This document shows, piece after piece, positions 17,415 through 25,292 of a stretch of DNA of 64,000 nucleotides. The position numbers and the translations under genes were made by a program. Below the pieces are notes generated by a model, which saw only the letters and a program-made list of their open reading frames with translations, searched no databases and was not told the origin of the DNA. The stretch's first letter is position 1, and the number at the start of each line of letters is the position of its first letter. The DNA comes from Paucibacter sp. PLA-PC-4 (GTDB lineage: Bacteria; Pseudomonadota; Gammaproteobacteria; Burkholderiales; Burkholderiaceae_C), in NCBI RefSeq assembly GCF_026241155.1, contig NZ_JAPFGP010000001.1, positions 372,001 to 436,000 of the forward strand, read 5' to 3'.

Positions 17415-18548
17415 ATGAGCTTGGTCGAGACCATTGAGGGTTATGTCCTGACGCCGCAGGGCTTTGTGCGCGGCGCGCTGACCCAACGCGGCGGCCGCAT
17501 CGCAGCCATCAGCGGCGAGCCGGTCAGCGAATCCGAGGTGCGCCAGGGTCTGGTGCTGCCCGTCGTGCTCCCGGGTTTCATCGATGTGCACGTGCATGGC
17601 GGTGGCGGGCGCGACACGATGGAAGGTGGCGACGCAGCGCTGGCGATTGCCCGCATGCACGCACGTCACGGCACGACCGCGCTGCTGGCCACGACGATGA
17701 CCGCTCCGATGGGTGACATTCGCGCCGCCTTGAGCGCGTTAGGTCCGGTCTGCCGCGAGCGCGCGAGCGGTAGCGCTCGGGTGCTGGGTGTGCATCTGGA
17801 AGGTCCTTACATCAACCCCGGCAAGCTGGGTGCTCAGCCCGACTTTGCCAAGCCCGCCAGCATCGAGGAGATCCAGGCGCTGCATGCGTTGGCCCCGATC
17901 CGGCTGATCACGCTGGCGCCCGAGCTGCCCGGCAATCTGGCCTTGATCACCGCCCTGCGTGCGGCCGGTTTCCAGGTGCAGATCGGCCACACGCTGGGCA
18001 CTTACGAGGACGGTGTGGCCGCCTTGGCGCACGGCGCCGGTGGCTTCACCCATCTGTTCAACGCGATGACCGGCCTGCACCACCGAGAGCCGGGCATGGT
18101 GGGCGCGGCGCTGGCCCATGCACAGTATTCGGAAATCATTCCCGACCTGCTGCATGTGCATCCGGGCGCGATCAAGGTGGCGCTGCGCGCCATCCCCTGC
18201 CTGTTCTGCGTCAGCGATTCGACCGCTGCGGCCGGCATGCCCGATGGCGAGTACAGCCTGGGCAGCCACAAGGTGCGCAAGTGCATGGGCGGCGTGCGGC
18301 TGCCCGACGGCACGCTGGCGGGCAGCACGCTGACGCTGGACCAGGCGCTGCGCAATCTGGTGGGGCTGGGCCTGGAGATCGCGGACGCCTCGCGCCGCGT
18401 CTCCACCCATGCGGCCGATTACATGGGCCTGGACGAACGCGGCCGCCTGGCCGTCGGCGCCTGGGCCGATTTGGTGGTGATGGACCGGGATCTGCAGTTG
18501 CAGCGTGTGCTTGTTGAAGGGGAAGAGATTGACATCGCGAATGCTTGA
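17415..18548 (+). CDS. nagA: N-acetylglucosamine-6-phosphate deacetylase
   Basis: The product has 377 residues from ATG 17415 with GGCGGGG close upstream; an in-frame ATG at 17397 overlaps the regulator gene. It is an amidohydrolase with the metal site HVHGGGG, the LEGPYINPGKLGAQ loop, HLFNAMTGLHHREPG and the catalytic Asp in VSDSTAAAGMPDGEY. It deacetylates GlcNAc-6-P to GlcN-6-P in the cytosol. The next gene overlaps its 3' end. Confidence 0.95.
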   Translation: MSLVETIEGYVLTPQGFVRGALTQRGGRIAAISGEPVSESEVRQGLVLPVVLPGFIDVHVHGGGGRDTMEGGDAALAIARMHARHGTTALLATTMTAPMGDIRAALSALGPVCRERASGSARVLGVHLEGPYINPGKLGAQPDFAKPASIEEIQALHALAPIRLITLAPELPGNLALITALRAAGFQVQIGHTLGTYEDGVAALAHGAGGFTHLFNAMTGLHHREPGMVGAALAHAQYSEIIPDLLHVHPGAIKVALRAIPCLFCVSDSTAAAGMPDGEYSLGSHKVRKCMGGVRLPDGTLAGSTLTLDQALRNLVGLGLEIADASRRVSTHAADYMGLDERGRLAVGAWADLVVMDRDLQLQRVLVEGEEIDIANA

Positions 18549-19551
18549 GGAAGCGCTGAGCGCGCCCGCCGCCGTGGCGCGGCAGCTGGCCGCCGACCAA
18601 AATGCCTATGTGGCGCTTGGCGAGGCGCTGCGCGCCAGCCCGCCGACCAGCCTGCTAACGGTGGCGCGCGGCAGCTCCGACCATGCTGCCCACTACATGG
18701 CCTATCTGATGATGGCGCGGCTAGGCCGGCTGGTGACCTCGCTGCCGATGTCGCTGATCACGCTGTATCAGAGCAAGATCGAATGCAAGGGACTGGTCTC
18801 GTTGGCCTTCTCACAGTCGGGTCAGAGCCCGGACCTGGTCGCACCCACGAAATTCTTCAGCGCCGGCGGGGCTCGCACCGTGGCCTTTGTGAACGCCGAG
18901 GGCTCGCCGCTGGCGGCCGCTGCCCAGCACGTGTTCGGCCTGCATGCAGGCCCGGAGCAAAGTGTCGCCGCGACCAAGAGCTATATCGCCCAACTGGTTG
19001 CCGGGGCCCGCGTCGTCGCGGCCTGGCAGGGTGATGAGGACCTGTCCGCCGCGCTGCAGACTCTGCCGCAGGCTCTGGAGAAGGCGGCTGCGCTGCGCTG
19101 GGACGTGGCGGTCGAAGCGCTGAAGGAGGCCGACAAGCTGTTCGTGATCGGCCGTGGCACCGGGCTGGCGATCGCGATGGAGGCGGCGCTGAAGTTCAAG
19201 GAGACCTGCGGCATCCAGGCCGAGGCCTTCTCTGGCGCCGAGGTCAAGCATGGACCGATGGCTCTGGTCGAGGAAGGCTATCCGCTCTTGGTGTTCGCGC
19301 CGCGCGGCCCGGCCCAGGCCGGCTTGATCGCGCTGTCCGAGGAGATGCGCGGCCGTGGCGCACGGGTGCTGCTGGCAGCCCCGGCCGGCACGCCCGGCGC
19401 AGAGCTGGAACTGGCCTGCACCGGCAACGAGGACCTTGACCCGATCGCTGCGGTGCAGAGCTTCTATCCGATGGTGGAAGCGCTTGCGCGCGCGCGCGGG
19501 CTCAACCCCGACCAGCCGCGCCATCTGGCCAAGGTCACCAAGACACATTGA
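18529..19551 (+). CDS. nagB2: SIS-domain glucosamine-6-phosphate deaminase (NagB-II type)
   Basis: The product has 340 residues from TTG 18529, which has GAAGGGGAAG at ideal spacing; the ATG at 18541 (336 residues) is the alternative but is too far from that site. Two SIS domains are visible (VARGSSDHAAHYMAYL, SVAATKSYIAQL; IGRGTGLAIAMEAALKFKETC, EVKHGPMAL). It lacks the N-terminal glutaminase of GlmS, as in the Shewanella NagB-II deaminases. It converts GlcN-6-P to fructose-6-P and ammonia. Context with nagA and nagK supports this over another SIS isomerase. Confidence 0.9.
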   Translation: MTSRMLEEALSAPAAVARQLAADQNAYVALGEALRASPPTSLLTVARGSSDHAAHYMAYLMMARLGRLVTSLPMSLITLYQSKIECKGLVSLAFSQSGQSPDLVAPTKFFSAGGARTVAFVNAEGSPLAAAAQHVFGLHAGPEQSVAATKSYIAQLVAGARVVAAWQGDEDLSAALQTLPQALEKAAALRWDVAVEALKEADKLFVIGRGTGLAIAMEAALKFKETCGIQAEAFSGAEVKHGPMALVEEGYPLLVFAPRGPAQAGLIALSEEMRGRGARVLLAAPAGTPGAELELACTGNEDLDPIAAVQSFYPMVEALARARGLNPDQPRHLAKVTKTH

Positions 19552-19561
19552 GAGCCAGGTC

Positions 19562-21037
19562 ATGACGACATTTCATCCTGGCCGTCTGGTGATGGTGGAC
19601 ATTCAAGGCAAGTCGCTGGACGCGGCCACGGCGGCTTTCCTGCGCGAGCACCACATCCGCGCCGTCTGCCTGTTCCGCAAGAATTTGGGCAGCGAACAGG
19701 AAGTGCGTCAGCTGACCCGTGATCTGCGCGAGGTGATGGGGCCCGACGCCCTGATCGGCCTCGATCAGGAGGGCGGCTCAGTGGTGCGCGCGACCTTCTT
19801 GCCGCAACCGCCTTCGGCGATGGCGCTGGGCGCGGCCGGGGATGAGGCGCTGACCGAGCGGGTCGGCGCGGCCGTGGCTCGCGGCCTGCGCGGCATCGGC
19901 GTGAACTGGAACTTCGCGCCGGTCACCGACATCAACAATAACCCAGCCAACCCGGTGATCGCCGAGCGCAGCTTTGCCGAGGACGCCGACGAGGTCACCC
20001 GTCTGGCCGGAGCTTGGATGCGCGGCTCGCTGGCCGCCGGCGTGGCCTGCTGCATCAAGCACTTCCCCGGTCACGGCGACACCCATGTGGACTCTCACCT
20101 GGACCTGCCCACGGTGGACAAGAGCCGCGCCGAGCTAGACGCGCTGGAGCTGCGGCCGTTTAAAGCCTTGCGGGATGCCGCGCCCTCAGTGATGACGGCC
20201 CATATCGTCTACCCGCAGATTGATCCCGACTATCCTGCCACCCTCTCGAAGAGGGTGCTGGGCGGCATCCTGCGCGATGAGCTGGGCTATGACGGCGTGG
20301 TCATCACCGACGCGCTGATGATGAAGGCCATCGCCGAGCGCTATGGCTATGCCCGTGCGGCAGTACTGGCGATCGACGCCGGCGCCGACATGATCCTGGC
20401 CCAGGGCTCGCTGGAGGAGCAGGGCCAGTCGATCGCGGCCTTACAAGCTGCCTTCGCCAGCGGCGAGCTGACCCTGGCCCAGGGCGAGCGCGCCGCCGCG
20501 CGACTGGACGCGCTGGCCCGTGCCTACCCGGTGGTGCATGACGACTACCGCGGCGCGCAGAGAGACGACGACGACGCACTGATGCGTCAGGCCTGGTCGG
20601 CCGGGCTGACGGCGCTGCGCGGCGCGCAGGCGCCGGCGCTGAACGAGCGGCTGCGCGTTTATGTGCAGGACAGCGTGCCGACCGATGGCGTCTCCGAGGC
20701 GGGTCCTACCGGCGCGCAGGTGCGGGCATTGTTTGCCGCTTTCGGCGATGTGGACTTCGTCGCGCTGGATGACATCGCTGCCCTGGCCTGGGCCGATGTG
20801 CCGGCCGACGGCCGTCGCACCATCATCGCCTCTACCCACCGGGCCCGCTACGGCGAGCAGGCCGGTCAGTGGCGGCCGGACCTGCATCTGGTGCTGTGGA
20901 ACCCGTTCCAGGCGCTCGACGTGATTGCGCCCACCGTCATCACTTGGGGCTATGCCGACGGCGCACTGGCCGCGCTGCGCGCATGGCTGCAGGGCAATAG
21001 CCAGGCGGCGGCACGCTCGCCCGTGACTCTGAACTGA
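19562..21037 (+). CDS. nagZ: GH3 beta-N-acetylhexosaminidase
   Basis: The product has 491 residues from ATG 19562. The NagZ signature KHFPGHGDTHVDSHLDLP carries the acid/base Asp-His dyad, and ITDALMM holds the candidate nucleophile Asp. LIGLDQEGGSV is also conserved. It should release terminal GlcNAc from chitooligosaccharides or muropeptides. It has no signal peptide, so it is probably cytosolic. It is about 150 residues longer than the ~340-residue recycling NagZ. The extra C-terminal part looks like an additional alpha/beta domain. Together with the nag genes this points to chitobiose breakdown. Confidence 0.9.
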   Translation: MTTFHPGRLVMVDIQGKSLDAATAAFLREHHIRAVCLFRKNLGSEQEVRQLTRDLREVMGPDALIGLDQEGGSVVRATFLPQPPSAMALGAAGDEALTERVGAAVARGLRGIGVNWNFAPVTDINNNPANPVIAERSFAEDADEVTRLAGAWMRGSLAAGVACCIKHFPGHGDTHVDSHLDLPTVDKSRAELDALELRPFKALRDAAPSVMTAHIVYPQIDPDYPATLSKRVLGGILRDELGYDGVVITDALMMKAIAERYGYARAAVLAIDAGADMILAQGSLEEQGQSIAALQAAFASGELTLAQGERAAARLDALARAYPVVHDDYRGAQRDDDDALMRQAWSAGLTALRGAQAPALNERLRVYVQDSVPTDGVSEAGPTGAQVRALFAAFGDVDFVALDDIAALAWADVPADGRRTIIASTHRARYGEQAGQWRPDLHLVLWNPFQALDVIAPTVITWGYADGALAALRAWLQGNSQAAARSPVTLN

Positions 21038-21044
21038 GAACGCC

Positions 21045-22358
21045 ATGACCCAGCCCCGCTCCCCTGTCGCTTCCCCGATTCGCTGGGTGCCCACGCTGTA
21101 CTTTGTGCAGGGCATGCAGTTCTTCGTCGTGATGTTGATTGCTGGCCTGATGTTCAAGAACATGGGCGTGGCCAATGATCAGATTGCGCGTTGGACAGGC
21201 TTGCTGGGCCTGGCTTGGGCCATCAAGCCGCTGTGGAGTCCGTTTCTAGAGCTGGCGCGCAGCAAGAAGCTGATCGTCGTCGCGATGCAGTTCACCGGTT
21301 CGGCGGGCCTGGCTCTGATGGCGCTGGCGCTGCAACTGCCGATGTGGTTTGCGGCCAGCATCGCAGTGCTGTTCGTCCTGGCCTATGCCTCGGCCACTCA
21401 TGACATCGCCTGCGACGGCCTGTACATGGCCAGCCTCGATGCCAGGCAGCAGGCCGCCTACGCCGGTTGGCAGGGCGCATTTTTCAATGCCTCCAAGTTC
21501 CTGACCCTGGGCGGCCTGCTGGTGTTAGCCGGCCAGTTGGAGCGCAGCATGGGTGTGATGAACGCCTGGTCGGTGATCTTCGCGCTGCTGGCTGTGCTGT
21601 TGGCGCTGCTGGCGGCCTACAACGCCTATGCGCTGCCCGGCACGCTGAATACCGGCCATGCCGAGCTGACGGCGGCAAGCGTTTTGCGCACGCTGCGCGA
21701 GGTGATCGCCGATTTCCTGCGCAAGCCCGGCATCTGGCTGATGGTGCTTTTCATCGTGCTGTTTCGCTTCGCTGAGGGGCAGGTGCAGACCATTGGCCCG
21801 CTGTTCCTGATCGAGGCGCGCGACAAGGGCGGCCTGGGGCTGAGCACCGAGCAGGTCGGCGGCGTTTATGGCACGGTGGGCACGGCGGCCTTTCTGGTCG
21901 GCAGCATTCTGGGCGGCTATTTCACCTCCTGGCTGAGCCTAAGGCGTGCAATGCCCATCCTGATCATCGCGATGGCCGTGCCGAATGTGACCTTCTATTA
22001 CTTAAGTCTGACCCTACCGCAGGACATGTTCCATGTTGGCGCGGCGATTGCGGTGGAGATGCTGGGCTACGGCTTCGGCTTCGTCGGCATGATTCTCTAC
22101 ATCATGCAGGTCGTCGCTCCTGGCAAGTTCCAGACCGCGCATTACGCACTTGGCAGCGGAGTGATGCAGCTGGGCTTCATCTTCTCCAAGACCATCAGTG
22201 GCGATATCCAGCTGGCCATGGGCTACCAGAGCTTCTTCCTCTGGACCATCGTCTGTGGCGCGCCGGCGCTGCTGCTGCTGTTCTTGGTCAAGATCCCGGC
22301 CCCGGGCGCGGCGACGCCAGTCGAGCCCGGCGCGCCCGAGCCCGTTGCCACCAACTGA
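21045..22358 (+). CDS. AmpG-like MFS permease, probable GlcNAc/chitooligosaccharide importer
   Basis: The 437-residue protein has about 12 hydrophobic segments, with a first charge-poor helix at WVPTLYFVQGMQFFVVMLIAG. DIACDGLYMASL and similar motifs resemble AmpG-like MFS permeases of muropeptides and sugars. Being 7 bp after nagZ and inside the nag operon, it most likely brings GlcNAc oligomers or GlcNAc across the inner membrane, a role NagP plays in other bacteria. Substrate assignment is from context. Confidence 0.82.
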   Translation: MTQPRSPVASPIRWVPTLYFVQGMQFFVVMLIAGLMFKNMGVANDQIARWTGLLGLAWAIKPLWSPFLELARSKKLIVVAMQFTGSAGLALMALALQLPMWFAASIAVLFVLAYASATHDIACDGLYMASLDARQQAAYAGWQGAFFNASKFLTLGGLLVLAGQLERSMGVMNAWSVIFALLAVLLALLAAYNAYALPGTLNTGHAELTAASVLRTLREVIADFLRKPGIWLMVLFIVLFRFAEGQVQTIGPLFLIEARDKGGLGLSTEQVGGVYGTVGTAAFLVGSILGGYFTSWLSLRRAMPILIIAMAVPNVTFYYLSLTLPQDMFHVGAAIAVEMLGYGFGFVGMILYIMQVVAPGKFQTAHYALGSGVMQLGFIFSKTISGDIQLAMGYQSFFLWTIVCGAPALLLLFLVKIPAPGAATPVEPGAPEPVATN

Positions 22359-22373
22359 AGAAAAGACATCCCA

Positions 22374-23297
22374 ATGTCCAGTGCTTTGCGCGCGACGACG
22401 CTGGCCGCCGCCCTGACCATCGTTTGCCTTTGTCAACCTGCGCGGGCACAAGCGCCTGCGCAGGTTTTTTTTGACGATTTCAGCTATCGCCACAGCAGCG
22501 AGTTGGGTCTGGGCGGTTGGACCCCGCGCAGCCAGCCCGGCCATCCCGGCATTCCGGGGGCGCAATGGCGCAGCGACGCGCTGAGCCTGCTTGACGATCC
22601 AGACTTCAAGGGCAACCGCCTGCTGCGCTTGCGTGCCGCCACCGATGGCACCGGGCCTGGCACGCAGCAGGTGCAGCTGTGCCACGCGCGCAAGTACCTG
22701 GAAGGCACGTATGCGGCTCGGGTGCGTTTTCGCGATGCGCCCGGTAGCGGCGTCGACGGCGACCCGGTGATTCAGACCTTCTATGTGGTCAGCCCGCTGA
22801 AGCACGATTTTGATCCCGAGTTCAGCGAGATTGATTGGGAGTACCTGCCCAACGGTGGCTGGGGGAGCCCGGAGACGCGCATCTACGGCATCAGCTGGCA
22901 GACCGTCAAGTTGGAGCCCTGGCAGGCCTTCAATGGCTCGCACGAGGAGCGCGGCTCGCTCGACGGCTGGCATGTTCTGATGATGCAAGTGCTGGACGGG
23001 CAGGTGCGGCTCTTCATCGACGGCCGCCAGGTGGCCCGGCATGGCGGCCGCAACTACCCTGTGGTGCCGATGTCGATCAATTTCAATCTGTGGTTCTCGC
23101 CCGGCGGCCTGCTGCCGGCAAGCGCGACGCCGCGGGTTTATGAGCAGGATGTTGACTGGGTCTTCCATGCGCGCAGCGCGCGGATGAGTCCGGCCGAGGT
23201 GGCGGCTCAGGTGGCCGCGCTGCGCCAGGCGGGCTCAGCTCGCGTCGACCATGTGCCGCCGGCTCAGCCGCCGCTGGATAGCCGCTGCGATTTCTGA
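22374..23297 (+). CDS. Secreted GH16-like glycoside hydrolase
   Basis: The product has 307 residues with a signal peptide (ALRATTLAAALTIVCLCQPARA, cut near residue 26). The mature domain looks like a concanavalin-type jelly roll. EIDWE at 152-156 matches the GH16 catalytic ExDxE strand, with the nucleophile and acid/base glutamates both present. Flanking DPEFS and YLPNGGWG support it. GH16 enzymes attack beta-1,3/1,4 glucans and galactans, not chitin, so its presence in a nag island is odd. It may loosen a companion polysaccharide or have a shifted specificity. Confidence 0.75.
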   Translation: MSSALRATTLAAALTIVCLCQPARAQAPAQVFFDDFSYRHSSELGLGGWTPRSQPGHPGIPGAQWRSDALSLLDDPDFKGNRLLRLRAATDGTGPGTQQVQLCHARKYLEGTYAARVRFRDAPGSGVDGDPVIQTFYVVSPLKHDFDPEFSEIDWEYLPNGGWGSPETRIYGISWQTVKLEPWQAFNGSHEERGSLDGWHVLMMQVLDGQVRLFIDGRQVARHGGRNYPVVPMSINFNLWFSPGGLLPASATPRVYEQDVDWVFHARSARMSPAEVAAQVAALRQAGSARVDHVPPAQPPLDSRCDF

Positions 23298-23316
23298 GCC
23301 GGGTCCAGAACAGGCG

Positions 23317-24375
23317 ATGAATCAACGCTACGCCTCGGTTGATGCGCTGCGCGGTCTGTGTGTCGCCGCGATGCTGCTTGTCAACAACCCCGGTGACTGG
23401 GGCGATGTCTATGCCCCGCTGCAGCATGCCGCCTGGCATGGCTGCACGCCGACCGATCTGATCTTTCCCTTCTTCCTATTCATCGTCGGCGTCTCGCTGA
23501 GCCTGGCTCTGGGCCCCCGGGTCGAGGCGGGCGATGCCATCGCACCGCTGCGCCGCGCGGTGCTGATCCGGGCCCTGCGCATCCTGCTGCTGGGCCTGGC
23601 CCTGCATGCCTTGGCCTGGTGGCTGATGGACAAGCCGCATTTCCGCCTGATGGGTGTGTTGCAGCGAATTGCGATCTGCTTTGCGCTGACCGGGCTGGCG
23701 GCCCTGGTTCTGCGGCCGCGCCACCAATGGGGTCTGCTGCTGACCTTGCTGCTGGGCTGGGGCCTGTTGCTGCTGAGCGGCGCAAGCATGGACAAGGCCA
23801 GCAATATTGCCGCTCGAGCTGACAGCTCGCTGCTGGGGCCGCTGGCCTATGAATGGGGCGAGGGCCGAGCCCACGAACCCGAAGGCTTGTTGTCCACCTT
23901 GGGGGCCTGGGCGACCACCATGCTGGGCCTGCGCGTCGGCGCCTGGCTGCGCGAGCGCCATACGAAGGCGCTGCTGGCCGCCGGCCTTTTCTGCCTCTTG
24001 GCAGGTTGGTTGTGGAGCCTGTGGCAGCCGATGAACAAGCAGTTGTGGACGCCCAGCTTCATGCTGTGGAGCGGGGGTGTTGCGACGCTAACCCTGCTGC
24101 TGGCCCAGCGCCTGATCGACCAACGCGGCTGGCCGGCGCTAGGGCGCAGCTTTGGGGTCAACGCAATCACGGCGTATGCCGGAGCCTGGGTGATGAGTGT
24201 GGTGCTGGCCGCGCTGGGCTGGCAGACCGCGATCTACCAGGACTGGCTGCTACCGACCATCGGCGCGGCGCTGGGTGCTCAGGCGGCGTCGCTGGCCTTC
24301 TCGCTCGCCTTCGTCGCCCTCTGGTGGCTGTTGATGCGACTGCTGGATCGGCACCGGATCTATATCAAGGTTTGA
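23317..24375 (+). CDS. nagX: NagX-like multispan membrane protein (DUF5009 / heparan acetyltransferase-like)
   Basis: The product has 352 residues from ATG 23317. RYASVDALRGLCVAAMLLVNNPG and HAAWHGCTPTDLIFPFFLFIVGVSLSLAL are hallmark motifs of the DUF5009/HGSNAT-like family, with about 10 membrane helices. Family members called NagX lie in GlcNAc operons of Shewanella and Xanthomonas and are thought to act in amino-sugar acetylation or transport. The exact reaction is not established. It follows the GH16-like gene by 19 bp. Confidence 0.83.
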   Translation: MNQRYASVDALRGLCVAAMLLVNNPGDWGDVYAPLQHAAWHGCTPTDLIFPFFLFIVGVSLSLALGPRVEAGDAIAPLRRAVLIRALRILLLGLALHALAWWLMDKPHFRLMGVLQRIAICFALTGLAALVLRPRHQWGLLLTLLLGWGLLLLSGASMDKASNIAARADSSLLGPLAYEWGEGRAHEPEGLLSTLGAWATTMLGLRVGAWLRERHTKALLAAGLFCLLAGWLWSLWQPMNKQLWTPSFMLWSGGVATLTLLLAQRLIDQRGWPALGRSFGVNAITAYAGAWVMSVVLAALGWQTAIYQDWLLPTIGAALGAQAASLAFSLAFVALWWLLMRLLDRHRIYIKV

Positions 24376-24456
24376 TCGGAGGGTCCACCGGCAAGCTTCG
24401 CCGGCTGGGACAATGGGTATTCTCGAAATTCTCGTACGCGCCGCTGAGCCCCGAGC

Positions 24457-25164
24457 ATGAATGATCCTTACTCGATTCGTATGCCGCCCGACATCCGCTC
24501 GGTGCGGGTAGGCGAGCACCAGGTCGTCTTCATCGATGACTTCCTAGCGCACCCAGAGGCCTTGGTGGAGGCGGCTGCCCAGGCCCGCTTCGAGCCCTGT
24601 GCGGGCGCAGATGAGCGCAAGGGCTATCCCGGCGTGCGAGCTGCGGTGCCGGCAGGTTATTCCGAAAACCTGACTGAGTTGCTCGACCCGTTGATCCGGC
24701 TGAACTTCGGTGTGCCGCCGGAGCTCGCGCTGCGCAAGTCGCCTTGCAACTTCTCGCTCACCACGGTGGCGCCGCAGGATCTGGGCCCGTTGCAGCGGGT
24801 GCCTCATTTCGATGCCAGCACGCCGCACTTCATGGCCGTGCTGCTCTACCTCTGCGATGAGCGGCAGGGTGGAACGGCCTTCTACCGGCACAAGGCAAGC
24901 GGCCTGCAGCAGATCACGGCCGACACGCGCGATTGCTATGGGGAGATGATTTACGCGCAGACCGAGCGCTGCCCGGCGCCACCGCGTTACTTCACCGACT
25001 CCAATGACTGTTTCGAACTGCTGGGCATGATGCCTGCGCGCTTTAATCGCCTGGTGATCTATCGAGGCAGCCTGCTGCACTCGGCCATCGTCAACCCGCA
25101 GCAAGTCCTCAGCAGCGACCCGCGCCTGGGCAGGTTGACGATCAATACCTTCTACGACTTCTAG
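24457..25164 (+). CDS. DUF6445-like protein with Fe(II)/2-oxoglutarate-type residues
   Basis: The 235-residue protein has no signal peptide. The HFD triad (His117, Asp119), a distal His208 in SLLHSAIV and an Arg in GRLTINTFYDF match the HxD...H...R arrangement of 2-oxoglutarate oxygenases. Such DUF6445 proteins are recurrent neighbours of TonB receptors in carbohydrate loci of gamma- and alphaproteobacteria, with no settled function. Here it lies between nagX and a convergent TonB receptor gene. It may modify the receptor or substrate (speculative). Confidence 0.7.
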   Translation: MNDPYSIRMPPDIRSVRVGEHQVVFIDDFLAHPEALVEAAAQARFEPCAGADERKGYPGVRAAVPAGYSENLTELLDPLIRLNFGVPPELALRKSPCNFSLTTVAPQDLGPLQRVPHFDASTPHFMAVLLYLCDERQGGTAFYRHKASGLQQITADTRDCYGEMIYAQTERCPAPPRYFTDSNDCFELLGMMPARFNRLVIYRGSLLHSAIVNPQQVLSSDPRLGRLTINTFYDF

Positions 25165-25243
25165 CGCCGTCAGCAGACTCTGATCGGCAAACGCGCGGCC
25201 TTTGGCTGGGCGTTTGTTCGCCGCCGCCGGCGCGGCGCGCAGA

Positions 25244-25271
25244 TAAAAAAAGCCCGGCAATTGCCGGGCTT
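25244..25271 (-). terminator. Intrinsic terminator of the TonB receptor gene (possibly bidirectional)
   Basis: AAGCCCGGCAA/TTGCCGGGCTT at 25250-25271 is a perfect 11-bp palindromic stem. On the minus strand it is followed by a run of T (complement of 25245-25250). On the plus strand only three T follow, so termination of the nag operon there is weaker. Confidence 0.85.
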
Positions 25272-25292
25272 TGCTGTGACGAGTCGCGTCGA

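Noticed and set aside
18481-18528. ATG 18505 as start of the SIS deaminase
   Set aside because: It would add residues encoded inside nagA and has no ribosome site; TTG 18529 has GAAGGGGAAG at good spacing.
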